64,000 nt of DNA, taken from assembly GCA_964020085.1 (NCBI GenBank), contig OZ026607.1, positions 248,001 through 312,000 of the forward strand, written 5' to 3'. The number at the start of each line of letters is the position of its first letter. Within the stretch, counting starts at the first letter, position 1. Positions 50,001 to 61,241 of the stretch are shown here, piece by piece. This DNA comes from Micromussa lordhowensis. Taxonomy: Eukaryota; Cnidaria; Anthozoa; Scleractinia; Lobophylliidae. Under the pieces are notes generated by a model, which saw only the letters and a list, made by a program, of their open reading frames with translations, ran no database searches and was not told the DNA's origin. The translations under genes and the position numbers were made by a program.

Positions 50001-50599
50001 TGGCCGTCTTTTTGCAGGAGTTTGACCTGCTCCCAACTTTGCAGAATTTCAGAAAACGCGCGCTGGGGGTCCCCTTGGCAAATTTGACATAGCTCGGCTC
50101 CCCGGGCACTTTGGGAGGCGCGGTTTGCAGCAAAATGTTGTGCTAGGTTGGCACTTCAAGGAAATTTAAGTTAGGACATGATGGCATTCGCGCCAGGGTG
50201 TTTTTTCTGGCCTTCTTTTTGCAGGAGTTTGACCTGCTCCCAACTTTGCAGAATTTCAGAAAACGCGCGCTGGGGGTCCCCTTGGCAAATTTAACATAGC
50301 TTGGCTCCACGGGCACTTTGGGAGGCGCGGTTTGCAGCAAAATGTTGTGCTAGGTTGGCACTTCAAGGAAATTATAAATAGGACATGATGGCATTCGCGC
50401 CAGGGTGTTTTTTCTGGGCTTCTTTTTGCAGGAGTTTGACCTGCTCCCAACTTTGCAGAATTTCAGAAAACGCGCGCTGGGGGTCCCCTTGGCAAATTTG
50501 ACATAGCTCGGCTCCACGGGCACCTTGGGCGGCGCAGTTTGCAGCAAAATGTTCTGCTAGGTTGGCACTTCAAGGAAATCTAAGTTAGAATATAATGGC
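47076..50599. repeat. 17-monomer higher-order unit, copy 1 (3,524 bp)
   Basis: Private variants recur 3,524 bp later up to about 48,700 and then 3,526 bp later, after a CT insertion in the second copy (GGCTCTTTAAGG versus GGCTCTCTTTAAGG near 52,221). Shared markers include GCTTTTCAGCAAATTG, GCCGATTGC with ATGGTCTGC, a TTTAAGAAAACG change, TGCTATAGGTTGG, CGAGGGGGGGTTTTTTC and GGTCCATTTGG. The left edge lies after 47,075, where GGTATTC and GGCATTC differ. Confidence 0.88.
49070..49260. repeat. Indel-rich monomer pair
   Basis: Within two adjacent units there are four unusual indels: TGCTATAGGTTGG (two extra bases), CTTTTAAGAAATCC (shifted run), CGCGAGGGGGGGTTTT (G-run expanded to seven) and GAATTTTGAGAAAAC (one extra base). 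The same set is copied at about 52,596-52,786, so all four indels predate the 3.5 kb duplication. No such cluster occurs elsewhere in the window. Confidence 0.8.
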
Positions 50600-53500
50600 A
50601 TTCGCGCCAGGGTGTTTTTTCTGGCTTTCTTTTTGCAGGAGTTTGACCTGCTCCCAACTTTGCAGAATTTTAGAAAACGCGCGCTGGGGGTCCCCTTGGC
50701 AAATTTGACATAGCTCGGCTCCACGGGCACTTTGGGAGGCGCGGTTTGCAGCAAAATGTTCTGCTAGGTTGGCACTTCAAGCAAATTCAAGTTACGACAT
50801 GATGGCATTCGCGCCAGGTTCTTTTTTCTGGCCTTCTTTTTGCAGGAGTTTGACCTGCTCCCAACTTTGCAGAATTTCAGAAAACGCGCGCTGGGGGTCC
50901 CCTTTGCAAATTTGACATAGCTCGGCTCCACGGGCACTTTGGGAGGCGCGCTTTTCAGCAAATTGTTCTGCTAGGTTGGCACTTCAAGGAAATTTTAGTT
51001 AGGACATGATGGCATTCGCGCCAGGGTGTTTTTTCTGGTTTTCTTTTTGCAGGAGTTTGACCTGCTCCCAACTTTGCAGAATTTCAGAAAAAGCGCGCTG
51101 GGGGTCCCCTTGGCAAATTTGACATAGCTCGGCTCCACGGGCACTTTGGGAGGCGCGGTTTGCAGCAAAATGTTCTGCTAGGTTGGCACTTCAAGCAAAT
51201 TCAAGTTACGACATGATGGCATTCGCGCCAGGTTCTTTTTTCTGGCCTTCTTTTTGCAGGAGTTTGACCTGCTCCCAACTTTGCAGAATTTCAGAAAACG
51301 CGCGCTGGGGGTCCCCTTGGCAAATTTGACATAGCTCGGTCCCACGGGCACTTTGGGAGGCGCGGTTTTCAGCAAATTGTTCTGCTAGGTTGGCACTTCA
51401 AGGAAATCTTAGTTAGGACATGATGGCATTCGCGCCAGGGGGTTTTTTGTGGCCTTCTTTTTGCAGGAGTTTGACCTGCTCCCAACTTTGCAGAATTTCA
51501 GAAAACGCGCGCTGGGGGTCCCCTTGGCAAATTTGACATAGCTCGGCTCCACGGGAACTTTGGGAGGCGCCGATTGCAGCAAAATGGTCTGCTAGGTTGG
51601 CACTTTAAGGAAATCCTAGTTAGAACATGATGGCATTCGCGCCAGGGTGTTTTTTCTGGCCTTCTTTTTGCAGGAGTTTGACCTTCTCCCAACTTTGCAG
51701 AATTTCAGAAAACGCGCGCTGGGGGTCCCCTTGGCAAATTTGACATAGCTCGGCTCCACGGGCACTTTGGGGGGCGCGGTTTGAAGCAAAATGTTCTGCT
51801 AGGTTGGCACATCAAGGAAATCCTAATTAAGGCATGATGGCATTCGCGCCAGGGTGTTTTTTCTGGCCGTTTTTTTGCAGGAGTTTGACCTGCTCCCAAC
51901 TTTGCAGAATTTAAGAAAACGCGCGCTGGGGGTCCCCTTGGCAAATTTGACATAGCTCGGCTCCACGGGCACTTTGGGAGGCGCGGTTTGCAGTAAAATG
52001 TTCTGCTAGGTCGGCACTTGAAGAAAATCGTAAATAAGACATGATGGCATTCGCGCCAGGGTGTTTTTTCTGGCCTTCTTTTTGCAGGAGTTTGACCTGC
52101 TCCCAACTTTGCAGAATTTCAGAAAACGCGCGCTGGGGGTCCCCTTGGCAAATTTGACATAGCTCGGCTCCACGGGCACTTTGGGAGGCGCGGTTTGCAG
52201 CAAAATGTTCTGCTAGGTTGGCTCTCTTTAAGGAAATCTTAGTTAGGACATGATGGCGTTCGCGCCAGGGTTTTTTTTCTGGCGTTCTTTTTGCAGGAGT
52301 TTGACCTGCTCCCAATTTTGCAGAATTTCAGAAAACGCGCGCTGGTGGTCCCCTTGGCAAATTTGACATAGCTCGGCTCCACGGGCACTTTGGGAGGCGC
52401 GGTTTGCACCAAAATGTTCTGCTAGGTTGGCACTTTAAGAAAATCTTAGTTAAAACATGATGGCAATCGCGCCAGGGTGTTTTTTCTGGCCTTCTTTTTG
52501 CAGGAGTTTGACCTGCTCCCAACTTTGCAGAATTTCAGAAAACGCGCGCTGGGGGTCCCTTTGGCAAATTTTACATCGCTCGGCTCCACGGGCACTTTGG
52601 GAGGCACGGTTTGCAGCAAAATGTTGTGCTATAGGTTGGCACTTTTAAGAAATCCTAGTTAGGACATGATGGCATTCGCGCGAGGGGGGGTTTTTTCTGG
52701 CCTTCTTTTTGCAGGAGTTTGACCTGTTCCCAACTTTGCAGAATTTTGAGAAAACGCGCGCTGGGGGTCCCTTTGGCAAATTTGACATAGCTCGGCTCCA
52801 CGGCCACTTTGGGAGGCGCGGTTTGCAGCAAAATGTTCTGCTAGGATGGCACTTTAAGGAAATCGTGGTTAACACATGATGGCATTCGCGCCAGGGTGTT
52901 TTTTCTGGCCTTCTTTTTGCAGGAGTTTGACCTGCTCCCAACTTTGCAGAATTTCAGAAAACGCGCGCTGGGGGTCCATTTGGCAAATTTGACATAGCTC
53001 GGCTCCACGGGCACTTTGGGAGGCGCGGTTTGCAGCAAAATGTTCTGCTAAGTTGGCACTTTAAGGAAATTGTAATTAGGCTATGATGGCATTCGCGCCA
53101 GGGTGTTTTTTCTGGCCTTCTTTTTGCAGGAGTTTGACTTGCTCCCAACTTTGCAGAATTTCAGAAAACGCGCGCTGGGGGTCCCCTTGGCAAATTTGAC
53201 ATAGCTCGGCTCCACGGGCATTTTGGGAGGCGCGGTTTGCAGCAAAATGTTCTGCTAGGATGGCGCTTTAAGGAAATAGTAGTTAAGACATGATGGCATT
53301 CGTGCCAGGTTGTTGTTTCTGGCGTTCTTTTTGCAGGAGTTTGCCCTGCTCCCAACTTTGCAGAATTTCAGAAAACGCGCGCTGGGGGTCCCCTTGGCAA
53401 ATTTGACATAGCTCGGCTCCACGGGCACTTTGGGAGGCGCGGTTTGCAGCAAAATGTTTTGCTAGGTTGGCACTTCAAGGAAATTTAAGTTAGGACATGA

Positions 53501-53800
53501 TGACATTCGCGCCAGGGTGTTTTTTCTGGCCTTCTTTTTGCAGGAGTTTGACCTGCTCCCAACTTTGCAGAATTTCAGAAAACGCGCGCTGGGGGTCCCC
53601 TTGGCAAATTTAACATAGCTTGGCTCCACGGGCACTTTGGGAGGCGCGGTTTGCAGCAAAATGTTGTGCTAGGTTGGCACTTGAAGGAAATTATAAATAG
53701 GACATGATGGCATTCGCGCCAGGGTGTTTTTTCTGGGCTTCTTTTTGCAGGAGTTTGACCTGCTCCCAACTTTGCAGAATTTCAGAAAACGCGCGCTCGG
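50600..53800. repeat. 17-monomer unit, copy 2, lacking one monomer
   Basis: The block matches copy 1 at offset 3,524-3,526 to about 53,460, then at offset 3,319 to about 53,796. The difference of 207 bp is exactly one monomer. The missing unit corresponds to about 49,945-50,155, the one carrying GGCCGTCTTTTTGC. The sequence reads cleanly across the join, in register. Confidence 0.87.
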
Positions 53801-54320
53801 GGTCCCCTTGGCAAATTTGACATAGCTCGGCTCCACGGGCACTTTGGGAGGCGCGGTTTGCAGCAAAATGTTCTGCTAGGTTGGCACTTAAAGGAAATGT
53901 TAATTAGGACATGATGGCATTTGCCCCAGGGTTTTTTTTCTGGCCTTCTTTTTGCAGGAGTTTGACCTGCTCCCAACTTTGCAGAATTTCAGAAAACGCG
54001 CGCTGGGGGTCCCCTTGGCAAATTTGACATAGCTCGGCTCCACGGGCACTTTGGGAGGCGCGGTTTGCACCAAAATGTTCTGCTAGGTTGGCACTTAAAG
54101 GAAATGTTAATTAGGACATGATGGCATTTGCCCCAGGGTGTTTTTTCTGGCCTTCTTTTTGCAGGAGTTTGACCTGCTCCCAACTTTGCAGAATTTCAGA
54201 AAACGCGCGCTGGGGGTCCCCTTGGCAAATTTGACATAGCTCGGCTCCACGGGCACTTTGGGAGGCGCGGTTTGCAGCAAAATGTTCTGCTAGGGTGGCA
54301 CTTTAAGGAAATTATAGTTA
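53782..54320. repeat. Adjacent near-identical monomers with TTTGCCCCAGG
   Basis: Two neighbouring units share GGCACTTAAAGG, GTTAATTAGG and GCATTTGCCCCAGG, variants that occur together otherwise only in weaker form near 57,190 and 59,050. They differ by a T-run change (GGGTTTTTTTTC versus GGGTGTTTTTTC) and CAGC versus CACC. This is a single-monomer tandem duplication. Confidence 0.72.
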
Positions 54321-54733
54321 AGACATGATGGCATTCGCGCCAGGGTGTTTTTTTCTGGCCTTCTTTTTGCAGGAGTTTGACCTGCTTCCAACTTTGCAGA
54401 ATTTCAGAAAACGCGCGCTGGGGGTCCCCTTGGCAAATTTGACATAGCTCGGCTCCACGGGCACTTTAGGAGGCGCGGTTTGCAGCAAAAAGTTTTGCTA
54501 GGTTGGCACCTCAAGCAAATCCTAGTTAGGACATGATGGCATTCGCGCCAGGTTGTTTTTTCTGGCCTTCTTTTTGCAGGAGTTTGACCTGCTCCCAACT
54601 TTGCAGAATTTCAGAAAACGCGCGCTGGGGGTCCCTTTGGCAAATTTGACATAGCTCGGCTCCACGGGCACTTTGGGAGGTGCGGTTTGCCGGAAAATGT
54701 TCTGCTAGGTTGGCACTTTAAGGAAATCGTAGT

Positions 54734-54945
54734 TAAGACATGACGCGATTTGCGCCAGGGTGTTTTTTTTGGCCTTCTTTTTGCAGGAGTTTGACCTGCT
54801 CCCAACTTTGCAGGATTTCAGAAAACGCGCGCTGGGGGACCCTTTGGCAAAAGCTCGGCTCCACGGGCACTTTGGGAGGCGCGGTTTGCAGCAAAATGTT
54901 CTACTAGGATGGCACTTTAAGAAAATCCTAGTTATGACATGATGG
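54734..54945. repeat. Monomer with an 8 bp deletion and a type A 3' half
   Basis: The unit starts with type B states (GTTTGACCTGC, five G) but reads GGCAAAAGCTCGG at about 54,846, where the consensus is GGCAAATTTGACATAGCTCGG, an 8 bp loss. Downstream it has CTACTAGGATGG (54,901), the type A state, followed by AGAAAATCCTAGTTATGAC, which is also seen in type A units. It is a B/A chimera more than 25 kb from the nearest type A block. Confidence 0.83.
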
Positions 54946-55924
54946 TATTCGCGCCAGGGTATTTTTTCTGGCCTTCTTTTTGCAGGAGTTTGACCTGCTC
55001 CCAACTTTGCAGAATTTCAGATAACGCGCGCTGGGGGTCCCCTTGGCAAATTTGACATACCTCGGCTCCACGGGCACTTTGGGAGGCGCAGTTTGCAGTA
55101 AAATGTTCTGCTAGTTTGGCACTTCAAGGAAATTTTAGTTAGGACATGATGGCATTTGCGCCAGGGTGTTTACTCTGGCCTTCTTTTTGCAGGAGTTTGA
55201 CCTGCTCCCAACTTTGCAGAATTTCAGATAACGCGCGCTGGGGGTCCCCTTGGCAAATTTGACATAGCTCGGCTCCACGGGCACTTTGGGAGGCGCGGTT
55301 TCCAGCAAGATGTTCTGCTAGGTTGGCACTTTAAGCAAATCCTAGTTAAGACATGATGGCATTCGCGCCAGGTTGTTTTTTCTGGCCTTCTTTTTGCAGG
55401 AGTTTGACCTGCTCCCAACTTTGCAGAATTTCAGAAAACGCGCGCTGGGGGTCCCTTTGGCAAATTTGACATAGCTCGGCTCCACGGGCACTTTGGGAGG
55501 CGCGGTTTGCCGGAAAATGTTCTGCTAGGTTGGCACTTTAAGGAAATCCTAGTTAAGACATGATGCGATTCGCGCCAGGGTGTTTTTTTTGGCCTTCTTT
55601 TTGCAGGAGTTTGACCTGCTCCCAACTTTGCAGGATTTCAGAAAACGCGCGCTGGGGGTCCCCTTGGCAAATTTGACATAGCTCGGCTCCACGGGCACTT
55701 TGGGAGGCGCAGTTTGCAGCAAAATGTTCTGCTAGTTTGGCACTTCAAGGAAATTTTAGTTAGGACATGATGGCATTTGCGCCAGGGTGTTTTCTCTGGC
55801 CTTCTTTTTGCAGGAGTTTGACCTGCTCCCAACTTTGCAGAATTTCAGAAAACGCCCCCTGGGGGTCCCCTTGGCAAACTTGACATAGCTCGGCTCCACG
55901 GGCACTTTGGGAGGCGCGGTTTGC

Positions 55925-56726
55925 AGCAAAATGTTCTGCTAGGTTGTTACTTTAAGGAAATTGTAGTTAGGACATGATGGCATTCGCGCCAGGGTGTTTT
56001 TTCTGGCCTTCTTTTTGCAAGAGTTTGAACTGCTCCCAACTTTGCAGAATTTCAGAAAACGCGCGCTGGGGGTCCCCTTGGCAAATTTGACATAGCTCGG
56101 CTCCACGGGCACTTTGGGACGCGCGGTTTGCAGCAAAATGTTCTGCTAAGTTGGCACTTTAAGGAAATTGTCATTAGGCTATGATGGCATTCGCGCCAGG
56201 GTGTTTTTTCTGGCCTTCTTTTTGCAGGAGTTTGACCTGCTCCCAACTTTGCAGAATTTCAGAAAACGCGCGCTGGGGGTCCCCTTGGCAAATTTGACAT
56301 AGCTCGGCTCCACGGGCATTTTGGGAGGCGCGGTTTGCAGCAAAATGTTCTGCTAGGATGGCGCTTTAAGGAAATCCTAGTTAAGACATGATGGCATTCG
56401 TGCCAGGTTGTTGTTTCTGGCCTTCTTCTTGCAGGAGTTTGCCCTGCTCCCAACTTTGCAGAATTTCAGAAAACGCGCGCTGGGGGTCCCCTTGGCAAAT
56501 TTGACATAGCTCGGCTCCACGGGCACTTTGGGAGGCGCGGTTTGCAGCAAAATGTTTTGCTAGGTTGGCACTTTAAGGAAATTTTAGTTAGGACATGATG
56601 GCATTCGCGCCAGGGTGTTTTTTCTGGCCGTCTTTTTGCAGGAGTTTGACCTGCTCCCAACTTTGCAGAATTTCAGAAAACGCGCGCTGGGGGTCCCCTT
56701 GGCAAATTTGACATAGCTCGGCTCCC
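55925..56726. repeat. Third, diverged copy of the 49.3-50.1 kb block (offset 6,624 bp)
   Basis: GGCTATGATGG, GGGCATTTTGGG, GCCAGGTTGTTGTTTC, GGCCGTCTTTTTGC and CTCCCCGGGC recur 6,624 bp downstream of copy 1 of the 17-monomer unit, which is exactly 32 x 207. The offset continues across the next two monomers, into the left end of the 1,863 bp unit. This copy keeps the GGCCGTC monomer that the 50.6-53.8 kb copy lost. Confidence 0.75.
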
Positions 56727-58589
56727 CGGGCACTTTGGGAGGCGCGGTTTGCAGCAAAATGTTGTGCTAGGTTGGCACTTCAAGAAAATTTAAGTTAGGA
56801 CATGATGGCATTCGCACCAGGGTGTTTTTTCTGGCCTTCTTTTTGCAGGAGTTTGACCTGCTCCCAACTTTGCAGAATTTCAGAAAACGCGCGCTGGGGG
56901 TCCCCTTGGCAAATTTGACATAGCTTGGCTTCACGGGCACTTTGGGAGGCGCGGTTTGCAGCAAAATGTTGTGCTAGGTTGGCACTTCAAGGAAATTATA
57001 AATAGGACATGATGGCATTCGCGCCAGGGTGTTTTTTCTGGCCTTCTTTTTGCAGGAGTTTGACCTGCTCCCAACTTTGCAGAATTTCAGAAAACGCGCG
57101 CTGGGGGTCCCCTTGGCAAATTTGACATAGCTCGGCTCCACGGGCACTTTGGGAGGCGCGGTTTGCAGCAAAATGTTCTGCTTGGTTGGCACTTAAAAGA
57201 AATCTTAATTAGGACATGATGGCATTCGCCCCAGGGTGTTTTTTCTGGCCTTCTTTTTGCAGGAGTTTGACCTGCTCCCAACTTTGCAGAATTTCAGAAA
57301 ACGCGCGCTGGGGGTCCCCTTGGCAAATTTGACATAGCTCGGCTCCACGGGCACTTTGGGAGGCGCGGTTTGCAGTAAAATGTTCTGCTAGGGTGGCACT
57401 TTAAGGAAATTAAAGTTAGGACATGATGGCATTCGCGCCAGGGTGTTTTTTCTGGCCTTCTTTTTGCAGGAGTTTGACCTGCTTCCAACTTTGCAGAATT
57501 TCAGAAAACGCGCGCTGGGGGTCCCCTTGGCAAATTTGATATAGCTCGGCTCCACGGGCACTTTGGAAGGCGCGGTTTGCAGCAAAAAGTTCTGCTAGGT
57601 TGGCACCTTAAGCAAATCCTAGTTAGGACATGATGGCATTCGCGCCAGGTTGTTTTTTCTGGCCTTCTTTTTGCAGGAGTTTGACCTGCTCCCAACTTTG
57701 CAGAATTTTAGAAAACGCGCGCTGGGGGTCCCTTTGGCAAATTTCACATAGCTCGTCTCCACGGGCACTTTGGGAGGCGCGGTTTGCCGGAAAATGTTTT
57801 GCTAGGTTGGCACTTTAAGGAAATTGTAGTTAGGACATGATGGTATTCGCGCCAGGGTGTTTTTTCTGGCCTTCTTTTTGCAGGAGTTTGACCTGCTCCA
57901 AACTTTGCAGAATTTCAGAAAACGCGCGCTGGGGGTCCCCTTGGCAAATTTGACATAGCTCGGCTCCACGGGCACTTTGGGAGGCGCGGTTTGCAGCAAA
58001 ATGTTTTGCTAGGTTGGCACTTCAAGAAAATCCTAGTTAGGACATGATGGCATTCGCGCCAGGGTGTTTTTTTTGGCCTTCTTTTTGCAGGAGTTTGACC
58101 TGCTCCCAACTTTGCAGAATTTCAGAAAACGCGCGCTGGGGGTCCCCTTGGCAAATTTGACATAGCTCGGCTCCACAAGCACTTTGGGAGGCGCGGTTTG
58201 CAGCAAAATGTTCTGCTAGGTTGGCACTTCAAGGAAATTTTAGTTAGGACATGATGGCATTCGCGCCAGGGTGTTTTTTCTGGCCTTCTTTTTGCAGGAG
58301 TTTGACCTGCTCCCAACTTTGCAGAATTTCAGAAAACGCGCGCTGGGGGTCCCCTTGGCAAATTTGACATAGCTCGGCTCCACGGGCACTTTGGGAGGCG
58401 CGGTTTGCAGCAAGATGTTTTGCTAGGTTGGCACTTTAAGGAAATTGTAGTTACGACATGATGGCATTCGCGCCAGGGTGTTTTTTCTGGCCTTTTTTTT
58501 GCAGGAGTTTGACCTGCTCCCAACTTTGCAGAATTTCAGAAAACGCGCGCTGGGGGTCCCCTTGGCAAATTTGACATAGCTCGGCTCCA
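56727..58589. repeat. 9-monomer higher-order unit, copy 1 (1,863 bp)
   Basis: All private variants recur at 1,863 bp, exactly 9 x 207. Examples are GCACCAGGGTG, TAGCTTGGCTTCACGG, ATTATAAATAGG, GCTTGGTTGGC, GTTTGATATAGC, AAAAAGTTC, TTTGCCGGAAAATG and CCACAAGCAC. The left edge follows 56,726, where CTCCCCGGG and CTCCACGGG differ. Confidence 0.9.
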
Positions 58590-60489
58590 CGGGCACTTTG
58601 GGAGGCGCGGTTTGCAGCAAAATGTTGTGCTAGGTTGGCACTTCAAGAAAATTTAAGTTAGGACATGATGGCATTCGCACCAGGGTGTTTTTTCTGGCCT
58701 TCTTTTTGCAGGAGTTTGACCTGCTCCCAACTTTGCAGAATTTCAGAAAACGCGCGCTGGGGGTCCCCTTGGCAAATTTGACATAGCTTGGCTTCACGGG
58801 CACTTTGGGAGGCGCGGTTTGCAGCAAAATGTTGTGCTAGGTTGGCACTTCAAGGAAATTATAAATAGGACATGATGGCATTCGCGCCAGGGTGTTTTTT
58901 CTGGCCTTCTTTTTGCAGGAGTTTGACCTGCTCCCAACTTTGCAGAATTTCAGAAAACGCGCGCTGTGGGTCCCCTTGGCAAATTTGACATAGCTCGGCT
59001 CCACGGGCACTTTGGGAGGCGCGGTTTGCAGCAAAATGTTCTGCTTGGTTGGCACTTAAAGGAAATCTTAATTAGGACATGATGGCATTCGCCCCAGGGT
59101 GTTTTTTCTGGCCTTCTTTTTGCAGGAGTTTGACCTGCTCCCAACTTTGCAGAATTTCAGAAAACGCGCGCTGGGGGTCCCCTTGGCAAATTTGACATAG
59201 CTCGGCTCCACGGGCACTTTGGGAGGCGCGGTTTGCAGTAAAATGTTCTGCTAGGGTGGCACTTTAAGGAAATTAAAGTTAGGACATGATGGCATTCGCG
59301 CCAGGGTGTTTTTTCTGGCCTTCTTTTTGCAGGAGTTTGACCTGCTTCCAACTTTGCAGAATTTCAGAAAACGCGCGCTGGGGGTCCCCTTGGCAAATTT
59401 GATATAGCTCGGCTCCACGGGCACTTTGGAAGGCGCGGTTTGCAGCAAAAAGTTCTGCTAGGTTGGCACCTTAAGCAAATCCTAGTTAGGACATGATGGC
59501 ATTCGCGCCAGGTTGTTTTTTCTGGCCTTCTTTTTGCAGGAGTTTGACCTGCTCCCAACTTTGCAGAATTTTAGAAAACGCGCGCTGGGGGTCCCTTTGG
59601 CAAATTTCACATAGCTCGTCTCCACGGGCACTTTGGGAGGCGCGGTTTGCCGGAAAATGTTTTGCTAGGTTGGCACTTTAAGGAAATTGTAGTTAGGACA
59701 TGATGGTATTCGCGCCAGGGTGTTTTTTCTGGCCTTCTTTTTGCAGGAGTTTGACCTGCTCCAAACTTTGCAGAATTTCAGAAAACGCGCGCTGGGGGTC
59801 CCCTTGGCAAATTTGACATAGCTCGGCTCCACGGGCACTTTGGGAGGCGCGGTTTGCAGCAAAATGTTTTGCTAGGTTGGCACTTCAAGAAAATCCTAGT
59901 TAGGACATGATGGCATTCGCGCCAGGGTGTTTTTTTTGGCCTTCTTTTTGCAGGAGTTTGACCTGCTCCCAACTTTGCAGAATTTCAGAAAACGCGCGCT
60001 GGGGGTCCCCTTGGCAAATTTGACATAGCTCGGCTCCACAAGCACTTTGGGAGGCGCGGTTTGCAGCAAAATGTTCTGCTAGGTTGGCACTTCAAGGAAA
60101 TTTTAGTTAGGACATGATGGCATTCGCGCCAGGGTGTTTTTTCTGGCCTTCTTTTTGCAGGAGTTTGACCTGCTCCCAACTTTGCAGAATTTCAGAAAAC
60201 GCGCGCTGGGGGTCCCCTTGGCAAATTTGACATAGCTCGGCTCCACGGGCACTTTGGGAGGCGCGGTTTGCAGCAAGATGTTTTGCTAGGTTGGCACTTT
60301 AAGGAAATTGTAGTTACGACATGATGGCATTCGCGCCAGGGTGTTTTTTCTGGCCTTTTTTTTGCAGGAGTTTGACCTGCTCCCAACTTTGCAGAATTTC
60401 AGAAAACGCGCGCTGGGGGTCCCCTTGGCAAATTTGACATAGCTCGGCTCCACGGGCACTTTGGGAGGCGCGGTTTGCAGCAAAATGTT
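58590..60489. repeat. 9-monomer higher-order unit, copy 2 (1,863 bp)
   Basis: This tandem copy has only two differences that I can see over about 1.9 kb: 57,104 G versus 58,967 T, and 57,198 A versus 59,061 G. The match ends at about 60,490, where TGTTTTGC replaces TGTTGTGC and GGTTGCCAC replaces GGTTGGCAC. It is a recent duplication of about 99.9% identity. Confidence 0.9.
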
Positions 60490-60735
60490 TTGCTAGGTTG
60501 CCACTTTAAGGAAATCTTAGTTAGGACATGATGACATTCGCGCCAGGGTGTTTTTTTCTGGCCTTCTTTTTGCAGGAGTTTGACCTGCTCCCAACTTTGC
60601 AGAATTTCAGAAAACGCGCGCTGGGGGTCCCCTTGGCAAATTTGACATAGCTCGGCTCCACGGGCACTTTGGGAGGCGCGGTTTGCAGCAAAATGTTCTG
60701 CTAGGTTGGCACTTCAAGGAAATTTTAGTTAGGAC

Positions 60736-60942
60736 ATGATGGCATTCGCGCCAGGGTGTTTTTTCTGGCCTTCTTTTTGCAGGAGTTTGACCTGCTCCCA
60801 ACTTTGCAGAATTTCAGAAAACGCGCGCTGGGGGTCCCCTTGGCAAATTTGACATAGCTCGGCTCCACGGGCACTTTGGGAGGCGCGGTTTGCAGCAAAA
60901 TGTTCTGCTAGGTTGGCACTTTAAGGAAATTTTAGTTAGGAC
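60736..60942. repeat. Representative type B monomer (207 bp)
   Basis: This is a near-consensus type B unit for reference. It differs from the type A reference mainly by GTTTGACCTGC, the fifth G before TCCCC, CTGCTAGGTTGG and the AAATTTTAG ending. In type B the G in CTGCTAGG allows GCAG and CTGC to pair around AAAATGTT (GCAGCAAAATGTTCTGC). In type A this 4 bp arm is broken by CTACT. Confidence 0.85.
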
Positions 60943-61149
60943 ATGATGGCATTCGCGCCAGGGTGTTTTTTCTGGCCTTCTTTTTGCAGGAGTTTGACCT
61001 GCTCCCAACTTTGCAGAATTTCAGAAAACGCGCGCTGGGGGTCCCCTTGGCAAATTTGACATAGCTCGGCTCCACGGGCACTTTGGGAGGCGCGGTTTGC
61101 AGCAAGATGTTTTGCTAGGTTGGCACTTTAAGGAAATTGTAGTTACGAC

Positions 61150-61241
61150 ATGATGGCATTCGCGCCAGGGTACTTTGGGAGGCGCGGTTTGCAGCAAAAT
61201 GTTTTGCTAGGTTGCCACTTTAAGGAAATCTTAGTTAGGAC
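61150..61241. repeat. Truncated monomer, 92 bp (115 bp deleted)
   Basis: The unit starts normally (ATGATGGCATTCGCGCCAGG) and then jumps at about 61,171 from CCAGGGT directly to ACTTTGGGAGGCGCGG, losing about 115 bp of the middle. Unit starts at 60,943, 61,150, 61,242 and 61,450 give lengths 207, 92 and 208. Upstream sequence (GCAAGATGTTTTGC, GTAGTTACGAC) matches 60,272 onward at offset 829, and downstream sequence matches 60,458 onward at offset 714. The short GGG at both break sites is the only evident homology. It is the only strongly truncated monomer in the window. Confidence 0.93.
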
